A stretch of 7,779 nt of DNA from AP-16 sp036395835 (GCA_036395835.1 DASWCW010000259.1:1-7779); one strand, 5' to 3'. Positions 1 to 7,306 are shown, numbered from the stretch's first letter. The notes: a model not told the origin generated them from the sequence alone. Numbers and translations are program-made.

Positions 1-5
1 CGCAG

Positions 6-20
6 GGGTTTGCTAAACCC
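6..20. other. short perfect hairpin at window edge
   Basis: GGGTTT, a GCT loop, then AAACCC form a perfect 6-bp stem with a 3-base loop. With its TGCTAAA core it resembles the anticodon arm of a tRNA-Ser(GCT), a common tyrosine-integrase target. No T arm or acceptor end follows within the next 60 bases, so this is not an intact tRNA. It may be an attachment-site-like remnant or chance. Bases 21-60 show nothing else. Confidence 0.25.
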
Positions 21-57
21 GGACCCGCTCGACTCTCATCGACCCCTCGCCGTTGCG

Positions 58-88
58 AAAAACGCCGTCCGGTCACCCGGGCGGCGTT
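58..88 (-). terminator. intrinsic terminator of the small HTH-like gene
   Basis: The arms 61-72 and 77-88 pair over 12 bp (one G-T pair) around a 4-base loop. Read on the minus strand, the stem is GC-rich and runs straight into a T run (TTTTTC, from the A run at 58-62). It lies 8 bases past the stop codon of the minus-strand gene at 96-368, which is the expected place for its rho-independent terminator. Confidence 0.8.
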
Positions 89-95
89 TCGTGTT

Positions 96-368
96 CTAGG
101 TCTCCGATTTCTGGTGCGCGGCCTTGGTCGCAGCCTCGAGTTCGGCGACGAAGCCGTCGATCGTTTCGTCATACCAGTGCCGAATCCGCCCGAGCGTTAG
201 GTCAGGAGGCGGCAGCCGAACCCGCACGCCGGGGGCAACCTGGACGCCTTCGCGCTCCCACCGATCGATGGTCTTGACGTGCTTGCCACCGAGGCGCCGG
301 GCGATGGTGCCGACGGTCCGCGCGATGCGCGTGTGCGGTCCCAATTTGCGGCTGGTGATCGTGGGCAT
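96..368 (-). CDS. small putative HTH DNA-binding protein (excisionase/MerR-like)
   Basis: This encodes 90 residues, starting at an ATG preceded by GGAG with 9-base spacing. Residues about 14-45 (IARTVGTIARRLGGKHVKTIDRWEREGV) read as a helix-turn-helix: a short helix, a glycine turn, then a recognition-type helix with the TIDRWEREG pattern seen in MerR-like and excisionase-like proteins. The C-terminal part (about 57-90) is a probable amphipathic helix. It is basic overall, with no signal peptide or membrane segment. It lies on the integrase's strand about 800 bases beyond the integrase stop and is divergent from the gene at 451. Known elements often pair an integrase with a small HTH regulator or recombination directionality factor, so that role is inferred from size and context. 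The inverted repeat over its leader suggests autoregulation or RNA control. The exact family was not recognised. Confidence 0.65.
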   Translation of the reverse strand: MPTITSRKLGPHTRIARTVGTIARRLGGKHVKTIDRWEREGVQVAPGVRVRLPPPDLTLGRIRHWYDETIDGFVAELEAATKAAHQKSET

Positions 369-373
369 CTGCG

Positions 374-405
374 TTCGCTCCGCATTCCGAACTTGACGGA
401 GCGAA
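374..405. promoter_or_regulatory. inverted repeat in the divergent intergenic region (operator or RBS hairpin)
   Basis: TTCGCTCCG (374-382) and CGGAGCGAA (397-405) are perfect 9-bp arms with a 14-base spacer, inside the 82-base gap between the divergent genes at 368 and 451. On the minus strand the proximal arm contains the GGAG Shine-Dalgarno of the small HTH-like gene. The repeat could therefore be a dimeric repressor operator or a leader hairpin that hides the ribosome binding site. The gap must also carry promoters for both genes, but no convincing -35/-10 pair was found. Confidence 0.55.
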
Positions 406-450
406 TATGCCGAGCGAGAACCACGAACGAACTTAATCGATGGATTCGTC

Positions 451-1191
451 GTGTCTCATTCGCGATTTCCGGGCGCTAGCAAGCGCATCGTTGCCCTGAT
501 CGACCGGGCACCGCGTGACTCGGACCGCGAGAGCGTCGTCGTGCTGCGATCGGACGTAGTGAAAGCGATTCAGGGCGAGTCGACGGTGACGCCCACTAAA
601 TACGAATACGGTAATGCAGTTCAACAAGCGCGGGAGCATTACGCGGCATTGGGCTGGAATTTGGAGTCAACAAGGGCGTACGCCATGGGCGATGGCGACG
701 TGACCCCGCACGGTCCACTACAGGAAGCGGTGTGCGACTCGATCGGGTCGCGCGATTACACAACGCTGGCCGACCTGATCCTCGATGTTAGCGGGGTGAA
801 CCTGGAGTACATCGATGCCGAAACGGCCGAAGAAGCCGAAGCCATCGAGGCCGCCGTCCTGGACGCGGAGCACAACACTAAGGCGCTGCACCGCAAGCTC
901 TGGGTCGAGATCTGCCAGCTGCGGAAGAGCAAGCGGGCGCCGATCGAGACCGTTGACCGGGTGCGCTACAGGCCAATCGACGGCCTACGCCCGAGCACCT
1001 GCCACGAAGTACCCCGGCCCCAGATCGCGGGCCTGAATCCGAGCAGGGCGGTGCCCGAGCCATACCGCCGCGTGCTTAGGGAAGAGGAAGATGCGCGTGA
1101 CGCCGCGATGCGGCAACAGCGGGCCGCCCGCGAGGGGGCAGCGTTGCCGCCGCCGTACGGTGACAGCCTTACGCTTCGACGGTCGACTTGA
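451..1191 (+). CDS. hypothetical protein of the integrated element
   Basis: This 246-residue protein was not recognised. The frame opens at a GTG with only a weak GGA 6-8 bases upstream. An in-frame stop at 394-396 and no upstream ATG support this start; the next in-frame ATG, at 685, would lose a third of the protein. It appears soluble, with no signal peptide or membrane segment. Residues about 120-160 form a strongly acidic then mixed helix (AETAEEAEAIEAAVLDAEHNTK), likely coiled coil. The C-terminal 50 residues are Arg/Glu/Ala-rich and probably helical or disordered. Its end overlaps the convergent integrase by 23 bases. Position between the small HTH-like gene and the integrase suggests element cargo or a maintenance function. 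That is inference only. Confidence 0.6.
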   Translation: MSHSRFPGASKRIVALIDRAPRDSDRESVVVLRSDVVKAIQGESTVTPTKYEYGNAVQQAREHYAALGWNLESTRAYAMGDGDVTPHGPLQEAVCDSIGSRDYTTLADLILDVSGVNLEYIDAETAEEAEAIEAAVLDAEHNTKALHRKLWVEICQLRKSKRAPIETVDRVRYRPIDGLRPSTCHEVPRPQIAGLNPSRAVPEPYRRVLREEEDARDAAMRQQRAAREGAALPPPYGDSLTLRRST

Positions 1192-2362
1192 AATCGACCA
1201 CGTTGTGGGCCGTCGGGTTGACGATTCGCTCGACCAGCGCGGCCAGCTTCTCGAACGCCATAGCTCGCTCGCGGGCGTAGCTATACCGATTGTAGATGCC
1301 CTCGATGCCCTTGACCTTGTGGCCGATCGCGATCTCGGCGTGCTCGCTCGAGACGCCGGCCCGGGCCATCAAGCTGCGGGCGGATCTTCGCAGGTCGTGG
1401 GTTGTCCAGCCGCTCGTGCCCGACAGCCGATCGAGCTCGGCTTTGTTCCGGGCCTGGGCGCCACCGGTCAATCCGGGAAACACGCGGTCGCCGTCCCGGG
1501 GCTGGCGATCGAGAATCTCCCTGGCCATCTTCGACAGCGGGACAGCATGGGGCCGCCGATCCTTCGGCGCCGCTTTATATCTGGCCGCCGGGATCTCCCA
1601 TATCCCATCCTCGCCGACCTCGGTCCGAGTCATTAGCGATTCATTTCGCCTACTTGCCGTCAATAGGGTGAAACGGATGTAATCGCCGTAGGGTTGGATC
1701 TGGTCGCAGGCGGCCCAGATGCGGCGCAGCTCGGCATCGGTTAGGATTCTGGCCCGCGGCGGTTGCTGCGACCGCGCTTTCGACCGGCGCAGCGGGCTGA
1801 CGAATTTCTCATCGCGCTCAGCATGCCAGTTCAGCACGACGCTAAGCACGCCCTTGGCGATATCGGCGGCCCGGGGTCCGCGCTCCGCCTCGATCTTGTC
1901 GAGCATTTTCACGATGTCGCCCCAGCGCAGTTCGCCGATCGGCCGGCGTCCGATCTCCGGGAGGATGTTCCGCTCCAGCACCATGCGACGATCGTGGATA
2001 GTCCGCAGCTGGCCGCGCGACTCCTCGAGACGTAGGTAGCGCTCACACACGGCGGCCACGGTGTCGGCCCGCGCCAGCTTCGTCTCGACCTTCGCCTCCT
2101 GCTTGACGGCGGCGGGATCGATTCCCTGCTCGACCTGGTGCCTGGCATCGGCCGCGAGCTTGCGGGCGGTCAACAATGCCAGCTTCCCGTCGAAGGTGAG
2201 CTTCCGGGGCTTACCCCCGAACCGATACCGGAACGCCCACGATTTCGCTCCGCTCGGCTGGATGACGAGAAACAACCCCCTCGCGTCGGATATTTCTTGG
2301 CGCGCCGGCCCCGGTTTGGCGGCATCGACGCGACCCTGCGTTAGTCCGTGTCTCTGTGCCAC
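1169..2362 (-). CDS. tyrosine recombinase/integrase (phage or island type)
   Basis: The 397-residue protein has the length and layout of P4-like island integrases. Residues about 1-90 are the DUF4102 arm-binding domain (LTQGRVDAAKPG, then SGAKSWAFRYRFGGK). About 95-190 is the core-binding helical domain, and about 200-380 the catalytic domain. All catalytic positions are visible: R238 in TASRRNE, probable K263, H322 and R325 in THDLRR, H348 in IGHK and Y357 in GIYNRY. It catalyses site-specific integration or excision through a 3'-phosphotyrosine intermediate. The GTG start follows a GGGG stretch by 8 bases, and an in-frame TAA just upstream excludes a longer form. It lies within about 150 bases of the point where the chromosomal GNAT gene breaks off, as expected for an integrase at an element edge. 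The gene looks intact. Confidence 0.93.
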   Translation of the reverse strand: MAQRHGLTQGRVDAAKPGPARQEISDARGLFLVIQPSGAKSWAFRYRFGGKPRKLTFDGKLALLTARKLAADARHQVEQGIDPAAVKQEAKVETKLARADTVAAVCERYLRLEESRGQLRTIHDRRMVLERNILPEIGRRPIGELRWGDIVKMLDKIEAERGPRAADIAKGVLSVVLNWHAERDEKFVSPLRRSKARSQQPPRARILTDAELRRIWAACDQIQPYGDYIRFTLLTASRRNESLMTRTEVGEDGIWEIPAARYKAAPKDRRPHAVPLSKMAREILDRQPRDGDRVFPGLTGGAQARNKAELDRLSGTSGWTTHDLRRSARSLMARAGVSSEHAEIAIGHKVKGIEGIYNRYSYARERAMAFEKLAALVERIVNPTAHNVVDFKSTVEA

Positions 2363-2522
2363 GTGCCGTTACCCCGCTTTTCTACGGGTAAACATTTGGC
2401 CCCATGCCGATGTTACCCGGTGTCCTGGACATAGAGTAGCAAAGGCAGGTTTGCAAGGGAAAATCCGAGGATTCTCGGCGCGTCCCGCTCCGCGTTGCTC
2501 CTCGATGTCCGGGGTCATGACC
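2363..2522. other. probable right boundary of the integrated element
   Basis: This stretch joins the integrase start to the broken acetyltransferase. A perfect 10-bp palindrome GGTCATGACC (2513-2522) lies at the point where GNAT similarity stops, making it the best candidate for the recombination junction. A second small dyad, TGTCC-T-GGACA (2421-2431), and the hairpin CCGAG-GATT-CTCGG (2465-2478) lie inside the element side. On the minus strand that hairpin is followed by ATTTT and could be a weak terminator. The exact crossover cannot be placed without the other end of the element. Confidence 0.45.
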
Positions 2523-2735
2523 GAGCTTGAGGACCACGGACCAATAGCCGAGCCCGGCCGGATAGGCGCGCGTGATGCGGTTCACGACGAACTGGCGATG
2601 CTCTTGCGGGTTGCTCCACGGAATGTCGATGTAGCGCAGCACCGCCGGGTCGCGATCCATGGCGAGGCAGGGATTGAGATCGCCAATGCGGCGCGGGCGC
2701 ACGATGAGGCGCTGCGTTTCGAAGCTGGGCAGCAT
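2382..2735 (-). pseudogene. truncated GNAT-family N-acetyltransferase
   Basis: Residues 1 to about 70 (FETQRLIVRPRR, then MDRDPAVLRYIDIPW and GYWSVVLK) match the N-terminal part of the RimJ/RimL-like GNAT acetyltransferases (Acetyltransf_3 type): first strand, helices 1-2 and strands 2-3. After LKLGHD, near base 2515, the frame runs about 45 residues into unrelated sequence and stops. The acetyl-CoA loop (Q/RxxGxG/A) and the rest of the fold are missing. Family members are about 170-200 residues, so more than half is gone and no activity is expected. The break coincides with the integrase-bearing element, so insertion is the likely cause. The gene is divergent from the AceE-like gene, and no clear ribosome binding site precedes its ATG. 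Confidence 0.75.
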
Positions 2736-2874
2736 GGCGAAAAATCCGGCGACGGGCGCATTCTACCCGCCGCCGGGCCTGCGGTGAAATCGCGAGCCGG
2801 TTCACGGCCAGGTTTCCGGATTGTCTTTGCGAACGATCCGGCCCATATCTCGCCATGAACCTGCTCGGCAGCTC

Positions 2875-5304
2875 ATGAGCGCACTCCGGCAAGATCGACA
2901 AATGTCCGCTCCCGCGGGCGACGAGCTCGAGATCCTGCGCGAGCTCGAGAAGAAGGTGCTGTGGCTCGCGAGCTGGACGATCCATCACGCCAATCATCTG
3001 CGCGAGAATTCCGACGGGCTGAAAGTCGGCGGGCACCAGGCTTCCTCGGCCTCGCTCGCCGCCATCATGACGGCGCTGTATTTCCACGTGCTCAAGCCGG
3101 AGGATCGCGTCGCGGTAAAACCGCACGCGAGCCCGGTGTTCCACGCGATCCAATATCTGCTCGGCGCCCAGACCCGCGAGAAGCTCGAAGCATTCCGCGC
3201 CTACGGCGGCGCCCAGAGCTATCCCTCGCGCACCAAGGACATCGACGACGTCGATTTCTCGACCGGCTCGGTGGGCCTCGGCGTGGCGCAAACGCTGTTC
3301 GCCTCGCTGGTGCAGGACTACGTGCGCGCCCACGGCTGGGGCCTCGAGCGGCCCGAGGGCCGCATGATCGCGCTGGTCGGCGACGCCGAGCTCGACGAAG
3401 GCAACGTGTTCGAAGCCCTGCTCGAAGGCTGGAAGCAGGGCCTGCGGAACTGCTGGTGGATCATCGACTACAACCGGCAGAGCCTCGACGCGGTGGTGCG
3501 CGAGGACCTGTGGGCGCGCTACGAGGAGCTGTTCCGCGCGTTCGGGTGGGACGTGGTCATCCTCAAATACGGCTCCCTCATGCGCCGGGCGTTCGGCGAG
3601 CCCGGCGGCGAGCGGCTGCGCGAGTGGATCGATCGCTGCCCGAACTCGCTGTATTCCGCGCTGGTGTTCCAGGGCGGCGCCGCCTGGCGCAAGCGCCTGC
3701 TCGACGACATCGGCGATCAGGGGCCCGTCACGCGGCTGATCGAATCGCGTTCCGACGACGAGCTCTCGCGACTGATGAACAATCTGGCCGGCCACGACCT
3801 GCCCTCGCTGATCGAGGCGTTCGAGGCCGTCGATCACGACCGGCCGGTTTGCTTCATCTGCTACACGATCAAGGGCGTGGGCCTGCCGTTCGCGGGCCAC
3901 AAGGACAATCACGCCGGCCTGATGACGCCGGCCCAGATGGAGAAATTCCGCGCCGCGATGGCGGTGCGGCCCGGCCACGAATGGGACAAGTTCGAAGGCC
4001 TGGCGCTGCCGCCGGAAACAATCGAGGCATTTCTCGAGCGCGTGCCGTTCGCCGCCCGCGGCCCGCGCCGGTTCAAGGCGCCGCCGCTCGAAGTGCCCGA
4101 GGCCCTGCCGGTCGCGATCCAGCCCGCGATGGCGACGCAAACCGGCTTCGGCGCGCTCCTCAACGAGCTCGGGCGCCAGCGCGTACCGCTCACCGAGCGC
4201 ATCGTTACCGCTTCTCCGGACGTCACGGTGTCGACCAACCTCGGACCCTGGGTGAACCGCCGCGGCCTGTTCGCTCGCGAAGCCATGGCCGACACCTTCA
4301 AGGACGAGCGCATCCCCTCGACGTTCCATTGGGAGTTCTCCGGGAAGGGCCAGCACATCGAGCTCGGCATCGCGGAGATGAATTTGTTCCTGTTGCTTTC
4401 CGCGCTCGGGCTCTCCCACACGATCTTCGGCGAGCGGCTGCTGCCGATCGGAACGCTGTACGATCCATTCATCGAGCGCGGGCTCGATGCGCTCAATTAC
4501 GCCTGCTATCAGGATGCGCGCTTCATCCTGGCGGCCACACCTTCGGGGATCACGCTGGCGCCCGAAGGCGGCGCGCATCAGTCGATCGCAACGCCGCTGA
4601 TCGGGTTGGCCCAGGACGGGCTTGCCGCGTTCGAGCCGGCGTTCGTCGACGAGCTTGCGGTCATCTTCGCCTGGGCGCTCGCCTATATGCAGAAAGACGG
4701 CGACGCGGCGCCGTCGGAACGCAGCTGGCTGCGGGACGAGACCGGCGGATCGGTCTACCTGCGGCTCTCGACCCGCGCGATCGAGCAGCCCAAGCGCGAG
4801 ATGAACGCGGAGCTGCGGCAAGCAATCATCGACGGCGGATATTGGCTGCGCCGCCCGGGGCCGAATTGCCAGGCGGTCATCGCCTATACGGGCGCAGTGG
4901 CGCCGGAGGCGATTCACGCCGTCGGCCTGATCGCCGAGGACCGCCGCGACGTGGGGCTTCTGGCCGTGACCTCCGCCGATCGCCTCAACGCCGGCTGGAC
5001 CGCGGCGCAGCGGGCACGCGAGCGCGGCCTCGTGCATGCGCGCTCGCACATCGAGCGGCTGCTCGCCGACGTGCCCGCGCATTGCGGCATCGTCACCGTG
5101 GTCGACGGCCATCCGGCGACGCTCGCCTGGCTCGGCGGGGTCGCGGGCCACCGCGTGCGCCCGCTCGGGGTCGAGCATTTCGGCCAGACCGGGTCGATCG
5201 CCGACCTCTACCGGCATTACGGCATCGACGCCAACGCGATCGTGGCGGCCGCGCAGGCGGTGGTGCCGGGCCGGCCGATCCGGCATTTGCGCGCGCTGCC
5301 GTGA
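2875..5304 (+). CDS. AceE-like transketolase-family enzyme (homodimeric pyruvate dehydrogenase E1 type)
   Basis: This 809-residue thiamine-diphosphate enzyme belongs to the AceE/transketolase superfamily. The N-terminal PP domain contains LKVGGHQASSASL (about 50) and a cofactor motif running from G169-D170 (GDAELDEGN) to N200 (IDYNRQ), the GDG-X(26)-N spacing that binds Mg-ThDP. The PYR domain carries HIELGIAEMN, with E501 as the probable glutamate activating the cofactor. APEGGAHQS corresponds to the AceE HEDGHS region, and a transketolase C-terminal domain follows. It most resembles the proteins annotated as transketolase or pyruvate dehydrogenase in rhizobia, shorter than E. coli AceE (887). 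Substrate is uncertain: decarboxylation of pyruvate or another 2-oxoacid is inferred. No E2 or E3 gene is adjacent. In-frame starts are TTG 2821, ATG 2875 and ATG 2902, all with poor ribosome binding sites. 2875 is chosen, and 2902 fits the conserved start about as well. Confidence 0.9.
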   Translation: MSALRQDRQMSAPAGDELEILRELEKKVLWLASWTIHHANHLRENSDGLKVGGHQASSASLAAIMTALYFHVLKPEDRVAVKPHASPVFHAIQYLLGAQTREKLEAFRAYGGAQSYPSRTKDIDDVDFSTGSVGLGVAQTLFASLVQDYVRAHGWGLERPEGRMIALVGDAELDEGNVFEALLEGWKQGLRNCWWIIDYNRQSLDAVVREDLWARYEELFRAFGWDVVILKYGSLMRRAFGEPGGERLREWIDRCPNSLYSALVFQGGAAWRKRLLDDIGDQGPVTRLIESRSDDELSRLMNNLAGHDLPSLIEAFEAVDHDRPVCFICYTIKGVGLPFAGHKDNHAGLMTPAQMEKFRAAMAVRPGHEWDKFEGLALPPETIEAFLERVPFAARGPRRFKAPPLEVPEALPVAIQPAMATQTGFGALLNELGRQRVPLTERIVTASPDVTVSTNLGPWVNRRGLFAREAMADTFKDERIPSTFHWEFSGKGQHIELGIAEMNLFLLLSALGLSHTIFGERLLPIGTLYDPFIERGLDALNYACYQDARFILAATPSGITLAPEGGAHQSIATPLIGLAQDGLAAFEPAFVDELAVIFAWALAYMQKDGDAAPSERSWLRDETGGSVYLRLSTRAIEQPKREMNAELRQAIIDGGYWLRRPGPNCQAVIAYTGAVAPEAIHAVGLIAEDRRDVGLLAVTSADRLNAGWTAAQRARERGLVHARSHIERLLADVPAHCGIVTVVDGHPATLAWLGGVAGHRVRPLGVEHFGQTGSIADLYRHYGIDANAIVAAAQAVVPGRPIRHLRALP

Positions 5305-5320
5305 GGCTGCGGCGGCGCGT

Positions 5321-5346
5321 TCCCTATCCGCGCTTGCGGGGAGAGG
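5321..5346. repeat. degenerate C-rich palindromic repeat
   Basis: The segment TCCCTATCCGCGCTTGCGGG followed by GAGAGG is an imperfect palindrome centred on GCTTGC. From memory it resembles the dispersed CTCTCCCCGC-TTGC-GCGGGGAGAG-type repeat of Bradyrhizobium and relatives, with a mutated left arm. It lies between the convergent AceE-like and Yip1 genes, where such elements usually sit, and may serve as the only transcription-ending structure in this 73-base gap. No T run accompanies it. Confidence 0.45.
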
Positions 5347-5377
5347 TGAAGCGCGTGTGCGGCAGGCGGCAGAGTGA

Positions 5378-5926
5378 TCAAAACGGGCGGCGCATGCCGA
5401 GCAGTCCGGCCGCCACGACAAAGATCACCCCGATGACAATGACGCAGCCGGCGAGCGCCCCGGTGTACGCCAGGGATTTCTGCTCCGGCGCGCGCATCAG
5501 CGGCGGCACCCCGAGCCAGAGCAGATAAACCCCGTAAAGCCCCAGGATGCGCAGAAAGCCCAGTCCGGGGATGAGCAGGAACACGCCGGCCAGCCAGAAC
5601 GGGGTCGCGGAATAGACCGAGAGTTTGAGCGCGTTGTCGAAATTCTTGGTGCCATCGAAGGTCGGCGCCAGCGCGTCGATCATCAGCGCCACCAGATAGA
5701 CGGCCACGAAGCTGAGCACGTAACGCACCAGGGTGATCAACATGCCGGTGCCGAGCGGCAGCCCGACCAGGACCCAGCCGATCAGTCCGCAGATCGCGGG
5801 AATTGCAGCGAGCGGAGCGACGTAATTCGCGAACAGCGGTGCCATGTCGCCCGGCTCGCGTGCGATCACCGGCCATTCGGTTTTCGGCGTCACCAGGATC
5901 GCCTTCACGCGCTCGATGAGGTCCAT
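5378..5926 (-). CDS. Yip1-family inner-membrane protein
   Basis: This is a 182-residue integral membrane protein. The start at 5926 is chosen because GAGGAGAGG (about 5934-5942) lies 7-8 bases upstream, and because family proteins begin with a short cytoplasmic segment like MDLIERVKAILVTPKTEWPVI. A longer in-frame start at 6013 would add a GC-rich, unconserved 29 residues. Five hydrophobic helices are visible at about residues 32-57, 61-87, 102-125, 127-144 and 153-178. The loop between the second and third holds the family-typical FDGTKNFDNALKLSVYSATP. Bacterial Yip1-domain proteins are of unknown function; eukaryotic relatives act in vesicle traffic, which does not transfer here. It lies 103 bases downstream of the GMC pseudogene on the same strand and has its own strong ribosome binding site. 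Confidence 0.85.
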   Translation of the reverse strand: MDLIERVKAILVTPKTEWPVIAREPGDMAPLFANYVAPLAAIPAICGLIGWVLVGLPLGTGMLITLVRYVLSFVAVYLVALMIDALAPTFDGTKNFDNALKLSVYSATPFWLAGVFLLIPGLGFLRILGLYGVYLLWLGVPPLMRAPEQKSLAYTGALAGCVIVIGVIFVVAAGLLGMRRPF

Positions 5927-6029
5927 GTCGCCCTCTCCTCTGCCGCCCTCGGGCTGCCGCTCGGCCGGCCATGCCCGGATCGGGATTGTTTCGCCGCCCG
6001 CGGCCAAAGTCACGCGCCGTGGGCGGCCG

Positions 6030-6872
6030 TCAACGCTTTTGATCCTGGCGGATCATATCGGCGCCTTTCTCGGCGATCATCATGGTCGGCGAGTTGGTGT
6101 TGCCCGAGGTGATATTGGGCATCACCGAAGCGTCGACCACGCGCAGCCCGGCAAGTCCGATCACGCGCAGGCGCTCGTCGACCACCGCGTTCGGATCGGT
6201 GTCCCGCCCCATCTTGGCGTGCCGACGGGATGAAAAATGGTGGTGCCGATGTCGCCCGCGGCCTTGGCCAGCGCCGCATCATCGTCGGGCACGGCATCGC
6301 CCGGCAGATATTCGATGGGCCGGAAGCGCCGCAGCGCCGGCGCCGAGATGATCCGCCGCGCGACGCGGATCGAATCCGCCGCAACGCGGCGATCCTCCTC
6401 GGTCGACAAGTAATTCGGCTGGATCCTCGGGTCGTCGCCCGGATCGGCGGAGCGCAACCGGACGAAGCCGCGGCTCGTCGGCTGCAGGTTGCACACGCTC
6501 GCGGTGAAGGCCGGAAACGGGTGCAGCGGATCGCCGAATTTGTCGAGCGAGAGCGGCTGGACGTGGAATTGCAGATTGGGCCGCGCGCGGCGCGAATCGG
6601 AACGAGTGAACAGTCCGAGCTGAGAAGGCGCCATCGTCAGCGGGCCGCGGCGGAACACCGCGTATTCCAGCCCCATCCCGATGCGGCCCAACGGCGAGCG
6701 ATAGATCTCGTTCAGCGTCTTGACGCCGTGCACCTTGTAATCAGCCGCAGCTGCAGATGGTCCTGCAGATTCTCGCCCACGCCCGGCTTGTCGAGCACGA
6801 TCGCAACGCCGAGATCGCGCAAGTGTGCGGCGGGACCGACGCCCGAGCGCAGCAGGATCTTCCGCGTCCTAT
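6030..6872 (-). pseudogene. decayed GMC-family FAD oxidoreductase, C-terminal half
   Basis: The C-terminal half of a choline-dehydrogenase-like GMC oxidoreductase is spread over three minus-strand frames. In order they read KILLRSGVGPAAHLRDLG and PGVGENLQDHLQ; then HGVKTLNEIYRSPLGR to TTIFHPVGT; then MGRDTDPNAVVDERL and SGNTNSPTMMIAEKGADMI before the stop at 6030. The His of FHPVGT(A)KMG is a conserved active-site residue of the family. Two single-base deletions explain the frame changes: one T near 6740 (LRLI-YKVHGV expected) and one G near 6218 (VGTAKMG expected). Upstream of about 6872 similarity ends abruptly. The FAD-binding GxGxxG domain, about 260 of the usual 530-550 residues, is missing. 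The protein cannot bind FAD in the normal way and is non-functional. Confidence 0.88.
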
Positions 6873-7250
6873 ATTGAGGAAATGCCTGTTCCACAATGGT
6901 TTCTCTCAATTTGCCTGCCGCGCTGACCCCCCTTGGTACTATGAGTGGAACAACAACCCACCATAATCGGGTCCGCGCATGCCATGTCCTGGTTGTCGGT
7001 CCGATAGCAATGCAACTGTTCCCCACAACATGCACCGACCCGCGAATACCGACCACCGTTTCGCCCAAATGCAACTGGAAGGGGTCAAGCGCGGAGGACG
7101 AGGCTGGCGCGGTTTTCCCATGGCTCCGACGCATTCACCCCCTCACCCACCGGTCCTTAAGACGCCTAGGGAGTGAAGGGGCGCGAGGGGAGTGCAGTGG
7201 TATCGGAGGGTAGTCACGACGCATGCGTTCGTCACTGTATTCATATACCA
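6873..7250. other. gene-poor stretch of foreign composition
   Basis: I see no convincing gene here. Open frames exist on both strands (for example 6896-7213 plus and the 5' part of 6712-7134 minus), but they lack recognisable domains, a good ribosome binding site or typical codon bias. GC is visibly lower than in the AceE-like gene. A 10-bp palindrome ACGCATGCGT (7219-7228) is flanked on each side by GTCAC. The stretch is probably debris of an inserted element. Confidence 0.5.
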
Positions 7251-7256
7251 GTTTGT

Positions 7257-7298
7257 CAAGGGGTTTATTTAAGATTACAAGGGGTTTATTAAAGATTT
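7257..7298. repeat. tandem duplication of a 21-bp AT-rich unit
   Basis: Two head-to-tail copies, 7257-7277 and 7278-7298, share 19 of 21 bases (core CAAGGGGTTTATT). They lie just upstream of the promoter at 7307, in the most AT-rich part of the window. The spacing of two helical turns would put two protein sites on the same face of the DNA, as for an activator, repressor or iteron-binding protein. An AT-rich UP-element role is also possible. Confidence 0.7.
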
Positions 7299-7306
7299 TG
7301 CAACCC

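Noticed and set aside
2401..2440. TGTCC/GGACA motifs that might be an insertion-sequence end
   Set aside because: Only an 11-base dyad is visible, with no transposase and no matching opposite end in the window.
2515..5421. 968-codon open frame on the minus strand
   Set aside because: It is antisense to the AceE-like gene and rich in His, Arg and Ala, typical of a GC-biased shadow frame; the plus strand carries clear ThDP-enzyme motifs.
2961..5528. 855-codon open frame on the plus strand
   Set aside because: Arg/Ala/Gly-rich shadow of the AceE-like gene in another frame, with no recognisable domain.
6896..7213. 105-codon plus-strand frame after the GMC junction
   Set aside because: Low-complexity composition, no domain, weak start context, and overlapping frames of equal quality on the other strand.
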